Of a stretch of 5,366 nucleotides of DNA, positions 1 to 5,366 are shown piece after piece (the stretch's first letter is position 1; every line of letters starts with the position of its first letter). The DNA is from Nitrospira sp. (GTDB lineage Bacteria; UBA9089; CG2-30-40-21; SBAY01). The notes under the pieces were generated by a model, which had not been told where the DNA came from, did no database searches, and was given only the letters and a program-made list of their open reading frames with translations. Made by a program: the position numbers and the translations under genes. The stretch covers positions 1 through 5,366 of the forward strand of contig SBAY01000244.1 of NCBI GenBank assembly GCA_005239945.1, in the 5' to 3' direction.

Positions 1-324
1 AAAGGTTTGAAAGACAAAACCCATTTTCTTTAGTCTTATTTCTGCAAGTTGATTATCCGAAAGTCGAGCTACCTCTGTTTCTTCTAATAGATAAGTTCCT
101 TTATCTGGTCTATCCATACAGCCAATAAGGTTAAGCAAGGTAGATTTACCCGAGCCTGATGGTCCCATAATGGCAACAAATTCCCCTTTTTTAATCTCTA
201 ATGATATATCCTTTAATGCCTTTACCTGAACATTATCACCTAATTTATAAATCTTGGAGATATTTTTTAAACTGATTATTAATTTATCCATTTGTTGGTT
301 GTCTGGCTTCTGTTCTCTGATCAT
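1..324 (-). CDS. ABC transporter ATP-binding subunit, MacB/LolD type (partial, cut by left edge)
   Basis: This is the nucleotide-binding subunit expected to power the permease encoded just upstream. The 108 visible residues carry the Walker A motif GPSGSGKST (about residues 54-62) and the Q-loop in GFVFQTF (Gln about 106). The intervening segment, with LNLIGCMDRPDKG, is typical of the LolD/MacB/YknY family. The signature motif, Walker B and H-loop lie beyond the window edge. I chose the ATG at 324-322 because it overlaps the permease stop as ATGA and has GAGGT at 333-329 just upstream. A second in-frame ATG at 291-289 would give a more usual family N-terminus (MDKLIISLKNISK) but has no visible ribosome binding site. 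The 11-residue polar extension is therefore either real or an unused lead-in. The family and function are secure; the substrate is unknown. Confidence 0.95.
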   Translation of the reverse strand, partial: MIREQKPDNQQMDKLIISLKNISKIYKLGDNVQVKALKDISLEIKKGEFVAIMGPSGSGKSTLLNLIGCMDRPDKGTYLLEETEVARLSDNQLAEIRLKKMGFVFQTF

Positions 325-1526
325 TCATACCTCAATGCCTCAATTGGGTCTAAGTTAGCCGCTCGAATAGCAGGGTAAATACCAGAAAATATACCTACTA
401 CACTTGCAAAAATAAATCCGACTAAAATTACCCAAAATTGAAATGATACTGGCAGATCCAAAAGTAAATTAAAGATATTGCCAACTATTACTCCAATGAA
501 GATACCCATTATCCCACCTAATAAACATATAGTTATTGCTTCGATTAAAAACTGTGTTAAAATATATTTTTTCTTTGCTCCAATTGCCTTACGGATACCG
601 ATTTCTCTTCTTCTTTCAGCTACTGCAACCAACATCATATTTGCTATCCCTATCCCTCCAACTATTAGAGAAATAGATGCAATCCCTGTGCCAACAAAAG
701 TTACAATATTCATCACATTTTTTGTTGTCTCAATCATATTCCCGGCACATTCTACTAAAAAGCTATGATTTTTGCCATATCGTTGTGTTAATACTGCCTC
801 AATTTGCTCTTTGCCTTTTTTAACCCAATTATAATCTTTAATATTAGCGTAGAGAATATCAACTTCTCTTGCAAGATTAATCTTTTGGAGAGTGGTTAAC
901 GGAATATAAATCTTAGGAGATGGTATCTCTCCTATTTCTTCACCCTTTTGACTCACTACACCTACTACTTTAAACCTTAATCCTCCAATTGATATTTCCT
1001 TACCAATAGGGCTACTCAAACCAAATAATTTCTTAATTTCTTTACACTCCTCAAGTATACATATTCTTTGTGAAAAAGTAAGGTCGATTGAAGAAACAAA
1101 TCTACCTTGAACAAGTTTAAGTCTACGCACTTCAAGATAAGCAGGTTCAACACCAAAAATATCCCACATAAGATGTTTATTCCTAAAAATTACTGGTAGA
1201 AAATCCCGTAATTCCTTGGTTATCGTAACAATAGAGGGACATTGATATTTTATAGCTCTAATATCCCTTTCCACAAGCCTTTTTACAGAAAATCTTTTAT
1301 TCTTGCCGTTTAGTTCTTGAGATTGTGAAATTGGATTAATCCAGATAATGTCTGAACCCATCTTTTCTATCTCTTGTAATATCTTTCGTTTCGTACTAAG
1401 GCTAATAGATAAAAGTCCAATAATAGTGCCTACACCTATAATTATCCCTAACATAGTAAGAATAGAGCGAAGTTTATGTAATCTTATAGATTCAATAGAT
1501 TCTTTAATCGTTTCAATTAAACTCAT
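321..1526 (-). CDS. MacB-like ABC transporter permease (FtsX / MacB_PCD family)
   Basis: A 401-residue inner-membrane permease of the MacB/LolCDE (type VII) class, which uses ATP to drive export or periplasmic work rather than moving substrate across the inner membrane. The visible layout is canonical: TM1 at about 21-43, a large periplasmic MacB_PCD-like domain at about 45-270, then TM2 (about 272-300), TM3 (about 322-350) and TM4 (about 362-386). The family motif GGIGIANMMLVAVAERRREI starts near residue 290 and is followed by IGIRKAIGAKK. The C-terminus ends in the usual PAIRAANLDPIEALRYE. The length is normal and no disruption is seen. Its start ATG overlaps the TGA of the adaptor tail as ATGA, and no strong Shine-Dalgarno site precedes it, so translation probably depends on coupling. 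The ATPase follows through another ATGA overlap. The natural adaptor and channel partners are broken upstream, so it may use partners encoded elsewhere. Confidence 0.95.
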   Translation of the reverse strand: MSLIETIKESIESIRLHKLRSILTMLGIIIGVGTIIGLLSISLSTKRKILQEIEKMGSDIIWINPISQSQELNGKNKRFSVKRLVERDIRAIKYQCPSIVTITKELRDFLPVIFRNKHLMWDIFGVEPAYLEVRRLKLVQGRFVSSIDLTFSQRICILEECKEIKKLFGLSSPIGKEISIGGLRFKVVGVVSQKGEEIGEIPSPKIYIPLTTLQKINLAREVDILYANIKDYNWVKKGKEQIEAVLTQRYGKNHSFLVECAGNMIETTKNVMNIVTFVGTGIASISLIVGGIGIANMMLVAVAERRREIGIRKAIGAKKKYILTQFLIEAITICLLGGIMGIFIGVIVGNIFNLLLDLPVSFQFWVILVGFIFASVVGIFSGIYPAIRAANLDPIEALRYE

Positions 1527-1633
1527 TTTTTCTTAACTAAATCCTTATCTTTTAAATCTAAATTTCCAATGCTAACTACTAACTCTCCTTCTTTAAGCCC
1601 ACTTACTACTTCTACCATTTCCCCTCCTCCAAT
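1523..1633 (-). pseudogene. C-terminal tail of MacA/HlyD-type adaptor, beyond an in-frame TGA
   Basis: Directly after the TGA at 1636-1634, the same reading frame stays open for 36 more codons and ends at the TGA at 1525-1523. It encodes the standard end of a periplasmic adaptor: IGGGEMVEVVSGLKEGELVV, then a short lysine-rich end (LKDKDLVKKK). The VEVVSGLKEGE..VV pattern is a hallmark of the membrane-proximal domain of MacA/RND adaptors. A Gly is expected where the TGA stands, so a GGA-to-TGA change is the simplest origin. The terminal TGA overlaps the permease ATG (ATGA), which suggests this was the original end of the gene. Translation could restart at an ATG at 1618-1616, preceded by a very strong purine-rich site, giving a 31-residue peptide. 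On its own this fragment cannot act as an adaptor. That it is an adaptor tail is nearly certain; whether it is a pseudogene or a sequencing error is not settled. Confidence 0.85.
1616..1630 (-). promoter_or_regulatory. Strong Shine-Dalgarno-like site plus ATG just after the premature stop
   Basis: Read on the minus strand, GGAGGAGGGG (1630-1621) is followed by AA and an in-frame ATG at 1618-1616. It lies only a few bases after the TGA at 1636-1634. In the intact gene it would simply encode Gly-Gly-Gly. Here it could let ribosomes restart and keep the downstream permease coupled to translation. The sequence match is direct; the reinitiation role is inference. Confidence 0.4.
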
Positions 1634-2728
1634 TCATAGTTCAATCTGTTTCATTATTGCTTGATTGCCTTCTACTACATATACTACCTTCTTGTCATCT
1701 TTTTCTAAGATAGCTGATAATGGAATACAAAGTATATTCTCTTTACAGTTTGTAACTATTTCTCCATCTACCTGAAGTCCATGTTTTAATTGAGCATTAG
1801 AAGTATTCTTTATAGAAGATATAACCTCTATATAAGGTGCCTTGGGGTCTTCTATAACTTTATCACCTATTTTAAGGATATATCCTGACAATTCTACGGC
1901 TATGCTTCTTCCTCTAATTCGTGTAAGTTGCTTAAGTTTTATTTTTTGGATGTCAAATTCATCTACTCGACTTTCTACTACTAAACTTATAGTTCCAATA
2001 GACTGATAAGGAATATTTTCTTTATTTAATTCATTAATAATAGATTTCAATTCATCTCTTGCGTTTTGTAGCTGCATTTTTGCCTTTTCAAATTGTACCT
2101 TACTGTCATTAAGACTTGATTCCTCTTTAGTAGCCTCATACTGTAATTTTACCCTTCTATATGAGGTTTCTGCTTCTATTAGTTGTTGCTTTGGTACCTC
2201 ATATAATTGGTGAATATCATCATGAATATTTTTAATTAACTCCTCATATTCATATTCAGCTTTTTTAAGACTAAGATTAGCAGATTTTACTTCCTCTCTA
2301 TTTAAGCCTCCATCTATAATAGGAATACTTACTTGGGCAGAGACCTCCCATTGTCTATCTATATCTTTATCTATATCTTTAAGTTCCTTCTTACTACTTT
2401 TCCAGTAGTGTTTTCCTTGAAGACTCAATGTAGGTTTATTTATGCTTAGTTTTGTATTCAAATTTAATTTTGCTGATTCTATATTAATTTTTAGTTGTTT
2501 TACATCAATTCTATTCTTAAGACCTGTAGAAATAGCATTTTGTTCTGATAGTGTAGAAAGTAAAGAAAATATACCTTCATCTTCAATCAAAGGCTCTTCT
2601 GGTATTAAAATCTTTGATTCAGTAGGAATATTAAGAAGCCTACTGAATGTCAACCATGAGTTTTTAAATGAGTTTTTCTCAGCGATTAATCTTGCCTCAT
2701 TCTCTGCTAATTGCACTTTAACCTGCAT
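1634..2728 (-). pseudogene. Chimeric TolC-MacA ORF: C-terminal half of TolC-type channel joined to C-terminal half of MacA/HlyD adaptor
   Basis: This open frame of 364 codons from its ATG joins two proteins of a tripartite efflux pump. Residues about 1-177 resemble the second half of an outer-membrane efflux protein (TolC/OEP): an MQVKVQLAENEARL helix, RLLNIP, ENR-like LKNRIDVKQLKINIESAKLN, a strand ending in VSIPIIDGGLNREEV, and a long helix. From about residue 178 it reads as an adaptor: a coiled coil to about 237, a barrel segment (VESRVDEFDIQKIK), and the membrane-proximal stretch ENILCIPLSAILEKDDKKVV. The first TolC half, the adaptor N-terminus and most of the lipoyl domain are missing. 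There is no signal peptide, so export to the periplasm is not expected. It ends at a premature TGA with homology continuing. The ATG overlaps the upstream stop (TGATG) and has no good Shine-Dalgarno site. TolC-like codons continue upstream to about 2750, so the ATG is probably internal to the old gene. A non-functional remnant is most likely. Confidence 0.8.
2357..2380 (-). repeat. Perfect 12-bp tandem duplication in the TolC-like segment
   Basis: Two exact adjacent copies of atctatatcttt (plus-strand reading) encode the repeated tetrapeptide KDID-KDID, in frame. It sits between two TolC-like strands where loop length varies in the family. It looks like replication slippage in a tolerant loop. 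Confidence 0.85.
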
Positions 2729-2965
2729 CAAATCAAGCTTAGCAATCTGGTCTGCGTATCCCAGGCATTAAAATCTAACTTCTTTGCAACCTGAGCTAAA
2801 TCATACATACTTACCCCTTCTTTCTTTATCCTTACAAATTTATTCATCTGTTTTTCTGAAGTTTCATATCCCCATAAATTAAGTAAGTAAGATAAAGCTG
2901 CAGGACCACAGGTATTGGATTCTGCCTGTAAAAATTTTGTCTCTACTACTTCTAAGGGTAGTATT
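2728..2965 (-). other. Truncated C39-like cysteine peptidase module within the Lnt ORF
   Basis: Residues about 538-606 of the Lnt frame match the N-terminal part of C39-family peptidases. Gln550 sits six residues before Cys556, the spacing of the oxyanion Gln and nucleophile in this family, followed by GPAALSYLL. Next comes EGVSMYDLAQVAKKLDF, the helix region. The His and Asp that complete the triad would come later and are absent. The final nine or so codons (DTQTRLLSLI) read TolC-coding DNA in the wrong frame. By the positive-inside rule (KKK after the previous helix), this module would face the periplasm. Confidence 0.7.
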
Positions 2966-4575
2966 GAAGAAATAAAGAAGTTTGATAAATGCCTACCACA
3001 ATTTAAACCTGGACTAACAAAGTTACCAGTGATTATCACGCCTGAGATGACCACCAAAATTATTAGTAATATCTGACCACTAACAAATCCTAATACCTGG
3101 TAGCGTAGAGATTTATTTTCTATGATAGGCTTAGACTCAGTTATTTTCTGCTTTTTTTTACAAACTGTTATTCCCAGGAGTAATAAAGTCAAAACTACAC
3201 ATATCAGGCTAAAAATATCACCAATCTTAGTATAAACACCTTGTTCTTTACTTGTTTCTACTTTAGCATGTATACTTCCTTCTTTATTTAACCCCATTTG
3301 TTTAATTATTTCCCCTTTTGGATTAACTATCATAGATACACCAAAGTTTGCCGCTCTGACTACATAGCGTCTGGTTTCAATAGCACGAAATACTGCCTCA
3401 GCGGCATGCAAAATAGGTAGGGTTGAAATTCTAAAATCTCCATCATTGGTATGGATAAACAGAATTTCTGCTCCATTTCTTACTAACTTGCGTGCAATTT
3501 CAGGAAATACTGACTCCCAGCAGATTAGATGCCCAAAGTCTGCAACAGATGTAGATATCACCTTATATTCCTTACCTTTATTTACAATTCCCTCTCCAAA
3601 TGGTACAAGTTTAACCTTATCATACCTATTAATTAGTCTTCTTTCAGGTGAGACGATAAAGATAGAATTATAAACCCTACCTTCCTCATCTAAATCAAGG
3701 CTACCAAATAATAAGTGGCTATTAGTCTTGTTAGCTAAATGATATATCTCATTCCGTAACTTATGAATACGAAAGTTAAAATTAGTAGTTGTTCCTTCTG
3801 GCAAGACAATAATATCAGGGCTATCTTTCGAGGAGGCTAAAATCAATTTAAAGTATTTATTCTGTATCTCCTCAGCCTTAGGAGGTAAAATAGATGCTAA
3901 ATCATATTCATCAGGTTTAATATTACCTTGAACAACTGATATTTTAATTTTATTATTGGTGGTCTCTGGACTACTCATAACACCATGTAACAAGTTTAAT
4001 AAAAACATAAAAACTACAATTCCGACTCCAGCAAATACATATCTTTTTCGCAATGTAGCCTGTTGAAAAATAAACCTGCTCATCATCGCTATTGCAGAAT
4101 TAACTAAGACAACTAAAAAAGATACTCCATAGATTCCGCTATAACTTGCTGATTGAAGAAATTGAGGCTTTTGATATAATACTAAGCTTATGGTAAATGG
4201 TATTGAGAAAAGGTTTAAAAATAAATATTCTAACGAAGTCCATAGTAGTGCGGGGAAAAACAGAAGTATAAACTCATTAGGTGCTAATTTTTTTATCCAG
4301 TTCCAGATAAGTATAAAGACTGCAAAAAATCCTGTGGCTATGAATGTATAAAACAAAAATCCAACTAAATTATCCGGGATAATACTAAATGAGATAGCGG
4401 CAAATAAAATAGTCCCTGCTAAATAACCGGAAAGAGTAACCTGAAACCAACTATTGGTTCTTATCAATAATAACGGCACTAAACCAATCCAGATTAAATT
4501 AGCAAGATGCGGAATTATACTTAAAGAACATAAGATACCCGTGATTACTGAAGGAAGAAAGGTTTTAATAATCAT
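2728..4575 (-). CDS. lnt: Apolipoprotein N-acyltransferase with C-terminal, truncated C39-like peptidase extension
   Basis: Lnt transfers an acyl chain from phospholipid to the N-terminal cysteine of lipoproteins at the periplasmic face of the inner membrane. About seven N-terminal membrane helices (residues 6-200) precede a nitrilase-fold domain (about 209-440). Its triad is visible: Glu260 in LPEG, Lys320 in YDKVKLVPFGE, and Cys352 in ICWES. Supporting Glu328 (PFGE) and Glu354 are also present. A helix at about 452-471 and KKK then end the normal enzyme. The protein is 615 residues, about 100 longer than usual. The extra part holds another helix (about 494-516) and a C39-like start, with Gln550 and Cys556 in QAESNTCGPAALSYLLNLWG. 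It stops near residue 606 of recognisable sequence, before the catalytic His and Asp, and the last residues look like out-of-frame TolC DNA. The start has AGGA five bases upstream, overlapping the previous TAG. Lnt is certain; activity of the C39 part is unlikely. Confidence 0.95.
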   Translation of the reverse strand: MIIKTFLPSVITGILCSLSIIPHLANLIWIGLVPLLLIRTNSWFQVTLSGYLAGTILFAAISFSIIPDNLVGFLFYTFIATGFFAVFILIWNWIKKLAPNEFILLFFPALLWTSLEYLFLNLFSIPFTISLVLYQKPQFLQSASYSGIYGVSFLVVLVNSAIAMMSRFIFQQATLRKRYVFAGVGIVVFMFLLNLLHGVMSSPETTNNKIKISVVQGNIKPDEYDLASILPPKAEEIQNKYFKLILASSKDSPDIIVLPEGTTTNFNFRIHKLRNEIYHLANKTNSHLLFGSLDLDEEGRVYNSIFIVSPERRLINRYDKVKLVPFGEGIVNKGKEYKVISTSVADFGHLICWESVFPEIARKLVRNGAEILFIHTNDGDFRISTLPILHAAEAVFRAIETRRYVVRAANFGVSMIVNPKGEIIKQMGLNKEGSIHAKVETSKEQGVYTKIGDIFSLICVVLTLLLLGITVCKKKQKITESKPIIENKSLRYQVLGFVSGQILLIILVVISGVIITGNFVSPGLNCGRHLSNFFISSILPLEVVETKFLQAESNTCGPAALSYLLNLWGYETSEKQMNKFVRIKKEGVSMYDLAQVAKKLDFNAWDTQTRLLSLI

Positions 4576-4584
4576 CTTTTCCTA
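4576..4584 (-). promoter_or_regulatory. lnt ribosome binding site overlapping the upstream stop codon
   Basis: On the minus strand the FG-GAP stop TAG runs into GGAAAAG and then the lnt ATG, so the AGGA core uses the last two bases of the stop codon. The two genes share a reading frame and are separated only by TAG-GAA-AAG. This fixes the lnt start and suggests that ribosomes finishing the lipoprotein can pass straight on to lnt. Confidence 0.7.
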
Positions 4585-5253
4585 TTGAATCGTAAGATTA
4601 GCAGAGGATACAGAGGTTGTGAACCGAGGGATATCTCCTCCATAAAAGATATAAACCTTACCTTTATTACCATCCGCAGTTGGCACACTGATTATTAAGT
4701 CATCTTTTTTATCCTCATCTTTTTTATCAAGATTGGCGATTGTAATATTTTCACCTATTCTATCAGCTTCTTCTTCACCTTCAATAATAGCATCTGCACC
4801 ACTAATATCATAATTTCTAATAATCTTTCCTCCATAAAATATACAAATCTTACCTTTATTACAATTAGCATTAGGTACACCAATAATCAAGTCATCCCTT
4901 TTATCTCCATTTAAATCTCCTGTAAATACAAACTCACCTACTCTATCTTGCTCATTTTCACTTTCAATAGTAGCATCAGCCCATGTAGGTGAGGTTATTC
5001 TCCCTTTAGAATCAATATTTCTTCCATAAAAAATATAAATCTTACCACGATTAGAATTATACGATGGGACACAAATAATCAAGTCATCTTCAGCATACCC
5101 CCCTATATGTGCCTTTATGATATTCTCCCCTAATCGCTCATATTTTGCCTGTTCCTCAGTGGTCTCTATTGGACATATTGGTATTCCCGCACAGCCGGTA
5201 TAAAATCCACATAAACTAATAAGCATAAATGATAAGATATTCTTAAATTTCAT
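4582..5253 (-). CDS. FG-GAP repeat lipoprotein, short or truncated
   Basis: A 223-residue secreted protein. Residues 1-20 form a signal peptide with a Lys-rich start and hydrophobic core. Cys21 in YTGCAG makes a reasonable, slightly unusual lipobox, so it is probably a lipid-anchored protein and a possible substrate for the Lnt encoded next. Three FG-GAP beta-propeller blades follow (about 38-77, 94-141, 156-205). Each carries a DDLII.VP segment and a GK..IFYG strand. Blade 2 has a good calcium loop (Asp113, Asn115, Asp117, Asp121). Blade 1 has lost these ligands, and blade 3 is lengthened by a small duplication. The last residues, SSANLTIQ, begin a fourth blade (compare ADATIES and ADAIIEG) and stop abruptly. 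FG-GAP propellers normally need about seven blades, so this is probably truncated or assembles with another chain. Such proteins often bind surfaces or partners; the specific role is unknown. Start: GAGGGT five bases before the ATG. Confidence 0.88.
   Translation of the reverse strand: MKFKNILSFMLISLCGFYTGCAGIPICPIETTEEQAKYERLGENIIKAHIGGYAEDDLIICVPSYNSNRGKIYIFYGRNIDSKGRITSPTWADATIESENEQDRVGEFVFTGDLNGDKRDDLIIGVPNANCNKGKICIFYGGKIIRNYDISGADAIIEGEEEADRIGENITIANLDKKDEDKKDDLIISVPTADGNKGKVYIFYGGDIPRFTTSVSSANLTIQ
4636..5053 (-). repeat. Blade-encoding DNA repeats with a 192-bp period
   Basis: The strand-coding segment (plus-strand reading tcctccataaaa...atcttacc) recurs at 4636, 4828 and 5020, exactly 192 bp (64 codons) apart each time. 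Each copy encodes GK..IFYGG-type sequence. The equal period is kept even though linkers and calcium loops differ in length between blades. The copies are diverged, so they are old protein-domain repeats rather than a recent expansion. Confidence 0.85.
4700..4728 (-). repeat. 14-bp direct repeat expanding the third FG-GAP calcium loop
   Basis: The 14-base string tcatcttttttatc occurs at 4700-4713 and again at 4715-4728, a 15-bp spacing. This encodes DKKDE-DKKDD, so the loop is a few residues longer than its blade 2 equivalent (GDLNGDKRDDL). An in-frame slippage duplication is the simplest explanation. Confidence 0.8.
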
Positions 5254-5258
5254 TTTTT

Positions 5259-5264
5259 ACCCTC
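5259..5264 (-). promoter_or_regulatory. Shine-Dalgarno site of the FG-GAP lipoprotein gene
   Basis: GAGGGT on the minus strand lies five bases before the ATG at 5253-5251. This is good spacing and supports the chosen start, which also gives a proper signal peptide. Confidence 0.75.
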
Positions 5265-5316
5265 GTTCTATGTAGGCGATAACGAAAAATAGCCCATTTT
5301 GGATAATTTAAGGACC

Positions 5317-5344
5317 ATTTTAATTCAAGATACTATTAATTCAA
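5317..5344 (-). promoter_or_regulatory. Possible sigma70-type promoter for the gene cluster
   Basis: On the minus strand TTGAAT (5344-5339) and TAAAAT (5322-5317) are separated by 16 bases, giving a -35/-10 pair about 60 bases before the first gene. The 113-base stretch at 5254-5366 is the only real intergenic DNA in the window and contains no ORF, so a promoter here is plausible. The region is very AT-rich and such matches arise easily by chance. Confidence 0.3.
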
Positions 5345-5366
5345 TAAGTTATGTATACAATGTATT

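Noticed and set aside
289..291. ATG at 291 as the ATPase start
   Set aside because: It gives a family-like N-terminus but lacks a ribosome binding site; the ATGA-overlapping start at 324 has one. Kept only as an alternative.
478..768. Plus-strand ORF of 96 codons opposite the permease
   Set aside because: It is an antisense shadow of the MacB-like gene; its low-complexity Ile/Pro-rich translation matches no family.
1348..1536. Plus-strand ORF of 62 codons
   Set aside because: Antisense shadow of the permease N-terminus, with no supporting start signal or motif.
1634..1636. Recoded TGA (Gly in code 25, Trp in code 4, or selenocysteine)
   Set aside because: Only one internal TGA is seen among all the coding frames, TGG is used for Trp, and the permease ends with TGA right after a canonical C-terminus. 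A recoding lineage would show many internal TGA codons.
2442..2771. Plus-strand ORF of 109 codons
   Set aside because: Antisense to the well-matched TolC-like segment; no recognisable domain.
3446..3673. Plus-strand ORF of 75 codons
   Set aside because: Antisense to the Lnt catalytic domain.
5263..5285. Leader hairpin (TCGTT/AACGA) as a riboswitch or attenuator
   Set aside because: The stem is only five base pairs with a 13-base loop, no U-tract follows, and it matches no riboswitch I recognise.
5352..5359. Palindrome TGTATACA near the right edge as an operator
   Set aside because: Eight bases in AT-rich DNA at the window edge; too short to support without conservation.

Overview
The window is an AT-rich stretch from a Gram-negative bacterium. 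A diderm is indicated by an apolipoprotein N-acyltransferase (Lnt), a probable lipoprotein, and remnants of a TolC/MacA/MacB tripartite exporter. The low GC, the FG-GAP repeat lipoprotein and the C39-like peptidase module suggest an uncultivated or candidate-phylum lineage, but I cannot assign a taxon from sequence alone.

Every supported gene is on the minus strand, and the genes are packed head to tail like one operon read from right to left. In transcription order: (1) 5366-5254, a leader with a possible weak promoter and a clear Shine-Dalgarno site; (2) 5253-4582, a short FG-GAP repeat lipoprotein with three blades, cut off at the start of a fourth; (3) 4575-2728, Lnt with a complete catalytic domain, then an extra membrane helix and the first half of a C39-like cysteine peptidase; (4) 2728-1634, a chimeric frame that starts inside a TolC-type outer-membrane channel protein and passes directly into a MacA/HlyD-type periplasmic adaptor; (5) 1633-1523, the last 36 codons of that adaptor, separated by an in-frame TGA; (6) 1526-321, an intact MacB-like permease; (7) 324-1, the N-terminal third or more of the partner ABC ATPase, cut by the window edge. 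Junctions are 6 bp or less or are ATGA/TGATG overlaps, so translational coupling is likely.

The permease and ATPase look like a working LolCDE/MacB-class (type VII) ABC pair. The gene that should supply their outer-membrane channel and periplasmic adaptor is instead a fused, truncated and stop-interrupted relic. Similar truncations recur at nearly every upstream boundary: the FG-GAP propeller stops at blade 4, the C39 domain stops before its His/Asp, TolC lacks its first half, and MacA lacks its N-terminal half and most of its lipoyl domain. The best reading is a once longer cluster (FG-GAP lipoprotein, lnt-C39, tolC, macA, macB permease, ATPase) compacted by several deletions. The alternatives are an assembly chimera, or less likely a genuine fused channel-adaptor protein.

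No RNA genes, CRISPR arrays, insertion sequences or convincing terminators were seen. There is no gene-free stretch over 300 bases; the only intergenic DNA is the right-hand 113 bases.
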